This document shows positions 57,016 through 64,000 of a stretch of DNA of 64,000 nucleotides, piece after piece. A program made the position numbers and the translations under genes. Position 1 is the stretch's first letter, and the number at the start of each line of letters is the position of its first letter. Source of the DNA: Xenophilus azovorans DSM 13620 (GTDB lineage: Bacteria > Pseudomonadota > Gammaproteobacteria > Burkholderiales > Burkholderiaceae_C); assembly GCF_000745855.1 (NCBI RefSeq), contig NZ_JQKD01000008.1, positions 62,001 to 126,000 on the forward strand. The letters run 5' to 3'. The notes under the pieces are model-generated. The model had not been told where the DNA came from and ran no database searches. It worked only from the letters and a program-made list of their open reading frames with translations.

Positions 57016-58289
57016 CGTTGTGTATCCCGTTGCGTTTCTTCCGCGGGCGGGAAGGCCTCCGGCCGCCAGGGGCGCGAGCTCTCGCCGGCGGCGTGGATGG
57101 CCACCGTGGCCAGCACCGCGCCCACCACCTCCATCACCAGGATGGCCGGCAGCGCCACCTGCGTGACCAGGTGACCCAGCAGCGGCGACGCGGTGACGAA
57201 GCTGGAGGCGATCAGGAGCGCGATGGACGACAGCGGCGACATCGCGCAGCCCACCCACACCGCCTGCCGCCAGCTCGCGCCGCTGCCCGGGTTGGCCAGC
57301 GCCACGCCGGCGATCTTGGCGATGGTGCGTACCACGATCAGCGCCAGCACGGTGGTGGCCACCGGCCGGCTCCACTCGGCCTGCGCCGCCACCATCGAGA
57401 CCAGCACGAACATCAGCATCGTCACCAGCGAGGAGGCCGTGCCCAGCTGCTGCGGCCACGCCCACGGCCGCGGGTTCAGCAGCTTGAGCAGCACGCCGCC
57501 GATCAGCGCCGCCAGCGGCGCGGCGCCGCCGAAGTGCGTCGCCACCGCCGCGCCGGCGCCGATGATGGCCAGCAGCAGGATCGAGGTGTTCTCGCTGGTC
57601 GGGCTCATCACCCGCAGCGCCGAGCGCAGCGCCAGCGCCATCAGCGCGCCCACCACGAAGGACAGCCCCAGCACCACCAGCACCGGGTAGAAGCGGTCGA
57701 ACAGGCCCAGCGGCGTGCGCTCCACCAGGCTGGCCTGCGCATAGCCCAGCACCAGCGCGTAGAAGGTGCCCAGCGTGGCCAGCGCCATCGCGCGCTCGGT
57801 CACCGGGCCCGAGGCGCGGGTGTCGATGGCCACGCGCATCAGCACCGCCGGCGAGGCCGCCAGGGCGATGGTGGCCAGCGGCCCCGCCACCGGCTCCGGC
57901 ACGTCCAGCCAGGTCAGCAACTGCCACACCGCGGCATAGGTCAGCAGCGACTCGACCACGCTCTGCGCCAGCACCATCGGGTTGTGGCGGAACCAGCCCA
58001 GCGGCAGGCGCCCGCCCGCCTCGAACAGCACGATGGCCACGCCCAGCTCGAGCAGGAACAGGGCCGTGCCCCGCAGCGGCCAGACCGCGCCGCCGAAGCC
58101 GGCCAGGCCGACCACCGTGCCCACCAGCGCGTAGCCCACCACCTTGGGCAGCCCCATGTAGCGCTGCACCAGGTGGCCGGCGGCGGCCGCGGCGGCCACC
58201 AGCAGCGCCCAGCCCACGGTGGGCAGCCCGGCCGTGGGGCGCACCCATTCGGCCCAGAAGCCCAGCAGTTCGGAAGTGAAGAAATTCAT
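57012..58289 (-). CDS. Kef-type cation/proton antiporter
   Basis: A 425-residue inner-membrane CPA2-family antiporter with about 12 helices. [37 protein letters not shown] and a central [14 protein letters not shown] match the Na+/H+ exchanger domain. There is no C-terminal KTN/RCK nucleotide-binding domain, so ligand gating of the classic KefB/C type is not encoded in this polypeptide. The downstream overlapping gene is a glutamate-cysteine-ligase-like enzyme, an interesting match to glutathione-gated Kef systems. ATG start; a long hairpin lies upstream at 58308. Confidence 0.9.
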   Translation of the reverse strand: MNFFTSELLGFWAEWVRPTAGLPTVGWALLVAAAAAAGHLVQRYMGLPKVVGYALVGTVVGLAGFGGAVWPLRGTALFLLELGVAIVLFEAGGRLPLGWFRHNPMVLAQSVVESLLTYAAVWQLLTWLDVPEPVAGPLATIALAASPAVLMRVAIDTRASGPVTERAMALATLGTFYALVLGYAQASLVERTPLGLFDRFYPVLVVLGLSFVVGALMALALRSALRVMSPTSENTSILLLAIIGAGAAVATHFGGAAPLAALIGGVLLKLLNPRPWAWPQQLGTASSLVTMLMFVLVSMVAAQAEWSRPVATTVLALIVVRTIAKIAGVALANPGSGASWRQAVWVGCAMSPLSSIALLIASSFVTASPLLGHLVTQVALPAILVMEVVGAVLATVAIHAAGESSRPWRPEAFPPAEETQRDTQR

Positions 58290-58307
58290 CGGCAGGACAA
58301 GACGGAT

Positions 58308-58330
58308 GCGCCGGCCCGGGGGGCCGGCGC
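58308..58330 (-). terminator. Ten-base-pair perfect hairpin between apaG and the antiporter gene
   Basis: GCGCCGGCCC, loop GGG, GGGCCGGCGC. It lies in the gap after the apaG stop on the reverse strand and 18 bases before the antiporter start. No T-run follows on either strand, so it may slow ribosomes or polymerase rather than terminate outright. Confidence 0.4.
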
Positions 58331-58364
58331 CGGAATTCTCTGGACGCCTGCGGGCCGGCGCCCG

Positions 58365-58778
58365 CTAGTGCAGGACGCGCGGCACGCCGGCGGCGTGCGG
58401 ATCACTGCCGCCTTCGGCGGACAGCACGAACAGCGGGATGGGCACGTCGAAGCGCTCGCCCTTCTCGCTCACCACGAAATAGCTCCCCTGCATGGTGCCG
58501 CGCGGCGCCCGCAGCCGGCATCCGCTGGTGTAGCGGAAGGATTCGCCCGGCGCGAGCAGCGGCTGCTGCCCGACCACCCCCAGGCCCTTGACCTCCTGCG
58601 TGTGGCCGGAGGCGTCATCGATCAGCCAGTGGCGCGCGATGAGCTGGATGGCGAAGTCCGCCACGTTGCTCACCGTGATCGTGTAGGCGAAGGTATACAC
58701 GCCTTCCACGGGGGAAGACTGGTCCGCAAGGTACTGCGGCTCCACTTCCACGGTCATCGGGTGCTCGGGGCGCGGCAT
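58365..58778 (-). CDS. apaG: ApaG/DUF525 domain protein
   Basis: A 137-residue protein with the immunoglobulin-like ApaG (DUF525) fold: [58 protein letters not shown] and [21 protein letters not shown]. coli ApaG is linked to cobalt resistance and magnesium efflux, but its chemistry is unknown. An internal ATG at 58757 is a possible start seven codons later. It is divergent from rpe with 78 bases between; this pair is a known arrangement in betaproteobacteria. Confidence 0.94.
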   Translation of the reverse strand: MPRPEHPMTVEVEPQYLADQSSPVEGVYTFAYTITVSNVADFAIQLIARHWLIDDASGHTQEVKGLGVVGQQPLLAPGESFRYTSGCRLRAPRGTMQGSYFVVSEKGERFDVPIPLFVLSAEGGSDPHAAGVPRVLH

Positions 58779-58856
58779 GCCGCCGATGTTAGCAACCGGC
58801 CGCCGGCCGCCCGTCTGCGGGCAATCCCCGGGGCAATCCCGCGACAATGCGCGCCC

Positions 58857-59543
58857 ATGAGCCGCCCCACGCACCGCATCGCCCCTTCCATCCTGTCCGC
58901 CGACTTCGCCCGCCTGGGCGCCGAGGTGGCCGACGTCATCGCCGCCGGCGCCGACTGGATCCATTTCGACGTGATGGACAACCACTACGTGCCCAACCTC
59001 ACCTTCGGCCCGATGGTGTGCGAGGCGCTCAAGCCGCACGCGAAGACACCTGCCGGCCAGGCGGTGCCGATCGACGTGCACCTGATGGTCGAGCCGGTGG
59101 ACGCGCTGGCGGCGGCCTTCGCCAAGGCCGGCGCCGACTACATCAGCTTCCACCCCGACGCCTCGACCCACGTGCACCGCAGCATCCAGGCCATCCGCGC
59201 GGCGGGCTGCAGGCCGGGGCTGGTGTTCAACCCCGGCGCCGGGCTGGAGGTGCTGGACTGGGTGATCGAGGACATCGACCTGATCCTGATCATGAGCGTC
59301 AACCCCGGCTTCGGCGGCCAGGGCTTCATCGACTCGGCCCTGCGCAAGATCGAACAGGCGCGCAAGCGCATCGACGCCAGCGGCCGCGACATCCGGCTGG
59401 AGGTGGACGGCGGCATCAAGGCCGACAACATCGCCCGCGTGGCCGCGGCCGGCGCCGACACCTTCGTGGCCGGCAGCGCGATCTTCAACGCGCCGGACTA
59501 CGCGGCGGTGATCGCCGCGATGCGGGCGCAGCTCGCCGGCTGA
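58857..59543 (+). CDS. rpe: Ribulose-phosphate 3-epimerase
   Basis: A 228-residue TIM-barrel enzyme interconverting ribulose 5-phosphate and xylulose 5-phosphate in the pentose phosphate and Calvin pathways. Signature blocks: [60 protein letters not shown] and [11 protein letters not shown], carrying the metal ligands and catalytic aspartates. The next gene starts 16 bases downstream. No phosphoglycolate phosphatase gene (gph) follows, although it often does in proteobacteria. Confidence 0.97.
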   Translation: MSRPTHRIAPSILSADFARLGAEVADVIAAGADWIHFDVMDNHYVPNLTFGPMVCEALKPHAKTPAGQAVPIDVHLMVEPVDALAAAFAKAGADYISFHPDASTHVHRSIQAIRAAGCRPGLVFNPGAGLEVLDWVIEDIDLILIMSVNPGFGGQGFIDSALRKIEQARKRIDASGRDIRLEVDGGIKADNIARVAAAGADTFVAGSAIFNAPDYAAVIAAMRAQLAG

Positions 59544-59559
59544 CGCCCGCCCTTCGCCC

Positions 59560-60534
59560 ATGCCCGCCACCCCCGCCGACGACACCCTGCGCATCCACGG
59601 CTTCGCCGCCCTGCGCCCAGGGCCGCGGCTGCTGGTGATGGGCGGGGTGCACGGCGACGAGACCTGCGGCACGGCTGGCATCGAGCGCGTGCTCGGCGAA
59701 CTGGCGGACGGCACGCTCGCGCTGCAGCGCGGCCAGCTCACGCTGGTGCCGATCGCCAACCCGCTGGCGCGGCGGCGCCTGGCGCGCGAGGGCGAGCGCA
59801 ACCTCAACCGCGCCTTCATGCCGCGCACCGTGCCGGTGGACAACGAGGACCGCCTGGCCAACCTGCTGTGCCCGCTGATCGAGCGGCACGAGGTGCTGCT
59901 GGACCTGCACTCCTTCGAGAGCCGCGGCGAGGCCTTCGCCATGATCGGCCCGCGCGACAACGACGGCCCGCTGGAGCCCTTCGCCCGCGCGGCGGAAGAA
60001 GGCCGCCTGGCGCTGCACCTGCGCACGCCCACCGTGGTCGAGGGCTGGCTGGACATCTACGCCGCCGGCCTGGCGCAGCGCGCCGGCGGCGCGGCGCCGG
60101 GGGCCGAGGCGCTGGGCTACGGCTGCGGCACCAACGAATACATCCGCAGCCGCGGCGGCTACGGCGTGACGCTGGAATGCGGCCAGCACCGCGACCCGGT
60201 CGCGCCCGAGGTGGCGTGGCGCGCCATCCGCCGCACGCTGGCGCTGCTGGGCATGGCGCCGCTGCCGCCCGAACTGGCCGGCGAAGGGCCGCCGCCGGCG
60301 CCGCGCCTGCTGCGCCTGGCCGGCGTGTCCGACCGCCTGCACCAGGGCGACCGCTTCGTGCGCGACTGGGCCACCTTCGACGCCGTGCGCGCCGGCGAGC
60401 CGGTCGGCCTGCGCCACGACGGCGCCGTGGTGGCGGCGCCGGGAGACGGCTTCATCGTCTTCCCCAACGCGCGTGCGCTGCCGGGCAGCGAGTGGTTCTA
60501 CTTCGCCACGCGCAGCGAGCGCGTGCTGGGCTGA
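59560..60534 (+). CDS. Succinylglutamate desuccinylase/aspartoacylase family protein
   Basis: A 324-residue zinc carboxypeptidase-like (M14) protein. Zinc ligands are His and Glu in MGGVHGDETCGTAGI and His in LLDLHSFESRGE; GERNLNRAFM supplies the substrate Arg/Asn block, and LECGQHRDP has the catalytic Glu. A C-terminal beta domain starts near residue 240. The family removes acyl groups from N-acyl amino acids; AstE and aspartoacylase are named members, but the substrate here is not decided. It follows rpe closely and is 82 bases from Ku. Confidence 0.9.
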   Translation: MPATPADDTLRIHGFAALRPGPRLLVMGGVHGDETCGTAGIERVLGELADGTLALQRGQLTLVPIANPLARRRLAREGERNLNRAFMPRTVPVDNEDRLANLLCPLIERHEVLLDLHSFESRGEAFAMIGPRDNDGPLEPFARAAEEGRLALHLRTPTVVEGWLDIYAAGLAQRAGGAAPGAEALGYGCGTNEYIRSRGGYGVTLECGQHRDPVAPEVAWRAIRRTLALLGMAPLPPELAGEGPPPAPRLLRLAGVSDRLHQGDRFVRDWATFDAVRAGEPVGLRHDGAVVAAPGDGFIVFPNARALPGSEWFYFATRSERVLG

Positions 60535-60616
60535 CAACAGACGGGCGCGCCTCCTGCGCGCCTACACCGCCCGCCGGGCGGGTTGCCTAGAGTGGAGGAT
60601 CGAAGGAGTCTTCGCC

Positions 60617-61636
60617 ATGGCTTCCAAATCCGCTTCTTCTTCCTCCCGCACCGCCCCCGCGCCGCGCGTCCTCTGGAAAGGCGCCATCAGCTTCGGCCTC
60701 GTCCACATCCCGGTGGCGCTGTACTCGGCCACGCGCGACAGCGGCATCGACTTCGACTGGCTCGACAAGCGCAGCATGGACCCGGTGGGCTACAAGCGCA
60801 TCAACAAGAAGACCGGCAAGGAGATCGCGCGCGAGCACATCGTGCGCGGCGTGCAGTACGAGAGCGGCCAGTACGTGGTGCTGAGCGACAAGGAGATCGC
60901 CGACGCCTACCCGCGCACCACGCAGACCATCGAGATCGAGAGCTTCGTGCCGGCCGACGGCATCCCCTTCGTCTACCTGGAGCGGCCCTACTACGTGGCC
61001 CCGATCAACCGCGGCGCCAAGGTGTACGCGCTGCTGCGCGAGACCCTGCAGCGCAGCCGCCGCATCGGCGTGGCGCGGGTGGTGATCCAGACCAAGCAGC
61101 ACCTGGCCGCGCTGGTGCCTGCCGGGCCGGGCCTGGTGCTCAACCTGCTGCGCTGGGGCTCGGACATCCGCTCCTGGGAAGACCTGCCGCTGCCCGACGC
61201 CGATGCGAAGAAGGCCGGCCTCACCGAGCGCGAGCTGCGCATGGCCGGGCAACTGGTGGACGACATGAGCACCGCCTGGAACCCCGAGGACTACCGCGAC
61301 GAGTTCAGCGAGCAGATCATGAAGCTGGTGGACCGCAAGGTGGCGGCCGGCCAGACCGAGGAGGTCGCCAGGCTGGCGCCGGTGGAGCGCGGCGAGACCG
61401 GCGGTGGCGCCAAGATCCTGGACCTGACCGAGCTGCTGCAGCGCAGCCTGCGCGGCCGCGGGCGCGGCGCATCCGCACAACAGGACGACGGGGAGGACGG
61501 CGACGAAGCCCGGCCGCCCAAACGCAAGCCGGCGGCCAAGGCGCGCAGCGGCGGCCGCGCGCCGGCGAAGGCGGCGCGAAAGACGGCGCCGCGCAAGTCC
61601 GCCGCCCGGGCCACGCCGTCGCGCCGCGCCGCCTGA
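60617..61636 (+). CDS. ku: Non-homologous end joining protein Ku
   Basis: A 339-residue bacterial Ku that forms a ring dimer on DNA ends and recruits LigD. Conserved blocks: VLWKGAISFGLVHIPVALYS at the start, DWLDKRSMDPVGYKRINKKT and YYVAPINRGAKVYALLRETL. After about residue 265 comes a long Lys/Arg/Ala-rich tail (PPKRKPAAKARSGGRAPAKA), an unfolded DNA-binding extension found in many bacterial Ku proteins. GAAGGAG lies before the ATG. ligD begins 13 bases downstream, so both form a two-gene repair operon. Confidence 0.97.
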   Translation: MASKSASSSSRTAPAPRVLWKGAISFGLVHIPVALYSATRDSGIDFDWLDKRSMDPVGYKRINKKTGKEIAREHIVRGVQYESGQYVVLSDKEIADAYPRTTQTIEIESFVPADGIPFVYLERPYYVAPINRGAKVYALLRETLQRSRRIGVARVVIQTKQHLAALVPAGPGLVLNLLRWGSDIRSWEDLPLPDADAKKAGLTERELRMAGQLVDDMSTAWNPEDYRDEFSEQIMKLVDRKVAAGQTEEVARLAPVERGETGGGAKILDLTELLQRSLRGRGRGASAQQDDGEDGDEARPPKRKPAAKARSGGRAPAKAARKTAPRKSAARATPSRRAA

Positions 61637-61649
61637 GCCTCCGCCCGCC

Positions 61650-64000
61650 ATGGCCGAGAAGACCCGCTCCCGACGCGCTTCCGCCGGCACCGCCCGCCGC
61701 GCCCTCGGCGACTACCGCCGCAAGCGCGACTTCAGCGCCACGCCCGAGCCCACCGGCGGCGCGCCCTCCGCCGCCGGCGCCCTGGCCTTCGTGGTGCAGA
61801 AGCACCATGCCTCGCACCTGCACTACGACTTCCGGCTCGAGTTGGACGGCACGCTGAAGAGCTGGGCCGTGCCCAAGGGCCCGTGCCTGGACCCGGCCGT
61901 CAAGCGCATGGCGGTGCAGGTGGAGGACCACCCGCTGGACTACGCCGGCTTCGAGGGCACCATCCCCGAGGGCCACTACGGCGCCGGCACCGTCATCGTG
62001 TGGGACAACGGCATCTGGACGCCCGAGGGCGACGCGCGCCGCGCGCTGAAGGCGGGCAAGCTCAAGTTCACGCTCCACGGCCGCAAGCTGCGCGGCGGCT
62101 GGACGCTGGTGCGGATGCGCCCGCGCTCCGCCGCCGACGAGAAGAAGCCCGCCTGGCTGCTGATCAAGGAGGACGACGCCGAGGCCCGGCCGCTGGACGA
62201 CTACGACGTGGAGCAGGCCGAGCCGGACAGCGTGCTCGGCGCACCGCCCGCCGCGCCGGCCGCCGCGAGTCGCCCGGCGCGGCCGCGGGCACGCGGCAAG
62301 GGGCATGACGCCCTGCCCGACACCCTCGCCCCCGAACTCGCCACCCTGGTCGCCTCGCCGCCGGCCGATCCGGCCCAGTGGCTGTGGGAGCTGAAGTTCG
62401 ACGGCTACCGCCTGCTGACCCGCGTCGATGCGAAGGGCCGGGTGCGCTGCCTCACCCGCAACGGGCACGACTGGACGGCGCGCCTGCCCGAGCTGGCGCG
62501 CGCGCTGGACGCGCTGAAGCTGCGCTCGGCCTGGCTCGACGGCGAGATCGGCGTGGAAGGCGAGCGCGGCGCACCGGACTTCCAGGCGCTGCAGAACGCC
62601 TTCGACCGGCAGGCGACGTCCCGCATCGTCTACTGGCTGTTCGACGCGCCCTTCCTCGGCGGCCGCGACCTGCGCGATGCGCCGGTGACCGAGCGCCGCG
62701 CCGCGCTGCGCGAGGCGCTGGGCACGCGGCCGCCGGGCATGCTGCGCTTCTCGGAGGACTTCGACGCGCCGCCGGCCGACCTGCTGGCCTCCGCCGCGCG
62801 CCTGGGTTTCGAGGGCATCGTCGGCAAGCGGCGCGACTCGCCCTACGTCAGCCGGCGCAGCGCGGACTGGATCAAGCTCAAGCACCACCTGCGGCAGGAG
62901 TTCGTCATCGGCGGCTACACCGCGCCGCAGGGCAGCCGCGCCGGCTTCGGCGCGCTGCTGCTGGGCGTGCATGACGAGGCGGGCCGCCTGCGCCACGCGG
63001 GCAACGTCGGCACCGGCTTCGACGCGCGCCTGCTCGCCGGCATCCATGCCGCCTTGCGCAAGCTGCACACCGACGCCTGCCCCTTCGAGCCGCGCCCGGC
63101 CGGCCTGCGCGCATCGCGCGTGCAGTGGGTGCGGCCGCAACTGGTGGCCGAGGTGTCCTTCGGCGAGTGGACGCAGGGCGGCCACGTGCGCCAGGCGGTG
63201 TTCCACGGCCTGCGCACCGACAAGCCACCGCACGAGATCGTGCGCGAGCGCGCCGCCTCCGCCCCACCGAAGGAGAACGCCGCCATGCCTGCCCGCACGC
63301 CCCGCGCCGCCGACTTGCGGATCTCGCATGCCGACCGGGTGATCGACCGCGCCAGCGGCGCCACCAAGGGCGACGTGGCGGCCTACTACGCCGAGGCCGC
63401 GCCGCTGATGCTGCCGCACCTGAAGGGCCGGCCGGTCTCGCTGGTGCGCGCGCCGGAGGGCGTGGGCGGCGAGCTGTTCTTCCAGAAGCACGCGCAGCAG
63501 GCCGAGCTGCCCGGCGTGAAGCGGCTCGATCCTGCGCTGGACCCGGGCCACGAGCCGCTGCTGCAGATCGATACCGCGCGGGCCCTCGTCGCCGCGGCGC
63601 AGATGAACGTGCTGGAGCTGCACACCTGGAACGCCACCTCCGGCGCCATCGCACAGCCCGACCGCATGACCTTCGACCTGGACCCCGGCGAGGGCGTCGC
63701 CTGGGCGCAGGTGCAGGAGGCCGCGCTGCTGGTACGCACGCTGCTGCAGGAGCTGGGCCTCGTTGGCTTTCTCAAGACCAGCGGCGGCAAGGGCCTGCAC
63801 GTGGTCGTGCCGCTGCGGCGCGAGCATGGGTGGGACACCGTCAAGGCCTTCTCACGCGCGGTGGTGGAACACCTTGCGCAGACGATCCCTGCACGCTTCG
63901 TCGCCAAGAGCGGGCCGAAGAACCGCGTCGGCAAGGTGTTCGTCGACTACCTGCGCAACGGCTTCGGCGCCACCACCGTGAGCGCCTGGTCGCTGCGCGC
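61650..64000 (+). CDS. ligD: ATP-dependent DNA ligase LigD, partial (cut by window end)
   Basis: 783 codons are visible and the frame runs open to the window end. The domain order is phosphoesterase, ligase, polymerase. The 3-prime phosphoesterase domain (about 45-190) has HHASHLHYDFRLELDG and YEGTIPEGHYGAGTV-like sequence. The ligase domain holds the nucleotidyl Lys in LWELKFDGYRLL (residue about 250) and IVGKRRDSPYVSRRSADWIK. The polymerase/primase domain begins near 550 with the D-x-D in TFDLDPGEGV and LKTSGGKGLHVVVPL. The C-terminal end lies outside the window. It joins ends with Ku. Note that no stop is reached, so an ORF search limited to closed frames would miss it. Confidence 0.97.
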   Translation, partial: MAEKTRSRRASAGTARRALGDYRRKRDFSATPEPTGGAPSAAGALAFVVQKHHASHLHYDFRLELDGTLKSWAVPKGPCLDPAVKRMAVQVEDHPLDYAGFEGTIPEGHYGAGTVIVWDNGIWTPEGDARRALKAGKLKFTLHGRKLRGGWTLVRMRPRSAADEKKPAWLLIKEDDAEARPLDDYDVEQAEPDSVLGAPPAAPAAASRPARPRARGKGHDALPDTLAPELATLVASPPADPAQWLWELKFDGYRLLTRVDAKGRVRCLTRNGHDWTARLPELARALDALKLRSAWLDGEIGVEGERGAPDFQALQNAFDRQATSRIVYWLFDAPFLGGRDLRDAPVTERRAALREALGTRPPGMLRFSEDFDAPPADLLASAARLGFEGIVGKRRDSPYVSRRSADWIKLKHHLRQEFVIGGYTAPQGSRAGFGALLLGVHDEAGRLRHAGNVGTGFDARLLAGIHAALRKLHTDACPFEPRPAGLRASRVQWVRPQLVAEVSFGEWTQGGHVRQAVFHGLRTDKPPHEIVRERAASAPPKENAAMPARTPRAADLRISHADRVIDRASGATKGDVAAYYAEAAPLMLPHLKGRPVSLVRAPEGVGGELFFQKHAQQAELPGVKRLDPALDPGHEPLLQIDTARALVAAAQMNVLELHTWNATSGAIAQPDRMTFDLDPGEGVAWAQVQEAALLVRTLLQELGLVGFLKTSGGKGLHVVVPLRREHGWDTVKAFSRAVVEHLAQTIPARFVAKSGPKNRVGKVFVDYLRNGFGATTVSAWSLR

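Noticed and set aside
61883-63342. Several short forward frames inside ligD that might suggest a frameshifted gene
   Set aside because: Reading from the ATG at 61650 gives one open frame with phosphoesterase, ligase and polymerase motifs in order to 64000, so no frameshift is needed.
61317-63827. 836-codon reverse open frame opposite ku and ligD
   Set aside because: Shadow of ligD, which itself has all motifs on the forward strand and only lacks a stop because the window ends.

Overview
The window is GC-rich, densely coded DNA with short intergenic gaps. It reads as chromosome of a betaproteobacterium of the order Burkholderiales, most likely family Comamonadaceae. The evidence is the gene families and layout: a Bug-type solute-binding protein, many LysR regulators, malate synthase G, an lptA-lptB-rpoN block, the housekeeping genes argS, rpe, apaG, thiL, pgpA and pncC, and a Ku-LigD pair. 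The genus cannot be told from this sequence alone. No rRNA, tRNA, CRISPR array, insertion sequence or phage gene was seen.

Layout. 1-6975: end of an MFS transporter, a DUF2917 gene, two LysR regulators, and a reverse-strand cluster of sulfatase/phosphonate monoester hydrolase, cupin and Bug binding protein, then an alpha/beta hydrolase. 6989-10057: malate synthase G divergent from an Asp/Glu racemase-family gene. 10097-15355: a compact gene set of unknown product (acyltransferase, zinc-less MDR dehydrogenase, a degenerate PTPS/QueD homologue, GT4 glycosyltransferase, methyltransferase, and a convergent RibD reductase-domain protein). 15427-18497: HMG-CoA lyase-like enzyme, CoA-transferase and LysR regulator. 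18628-25985: DUF2214 protein, PsiF-like protein, argS, SPOR protein, dsbA, lptA, lptB and rpoN.

26010-33519 is a nitrite/nitric oxide module: map paralogue, fdxA, quinol NO reductase, ytfE/ric and a three-domain nirK on the reverse strand, with norR divergent. The nirK-norR gap holds a sigma-54-type promoter facing nirK and three GT-N7-AC inverted repeats that fit NorR enhancer sites. The sigma-54 gene itself lies in this window.

33516-42165 carries mixed housekeeping and accessory genes: an RlmL-type rRNA methyltransferase, PIN protein, class IV aminotransferase, kinase-like protein, membrane-anchored FMN glutamate-synthase-like protein, SEC-C protein, SDR, a small ORF, GNAT, pncC and pgpA. 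42281-54796 is a self-contained catabolic block: DeoR regulator, aldehyde dehydrogenase, five-gene branched-chain ABC transporter, acyl-CoA synthetase, NTF2-like protein, enoyl-CoA hydratase and a fused double acyl-CoA dehydrogenase. It lies between pgpA and thiL, which are usually adjacent in this group, so it looks inserted. 54822-64000: thiL, a YbdK-type ligase and Kef-type antiporter, apaG, rpe, a desuccinylase-family protein, and Ku plus LigD, the latter cut by the window end.

The best candidates for something undescribed are the PTPS-like/RibD-like/glycosyltransferase cluster and the sigma-54/NorR control of a nirK-led operon.
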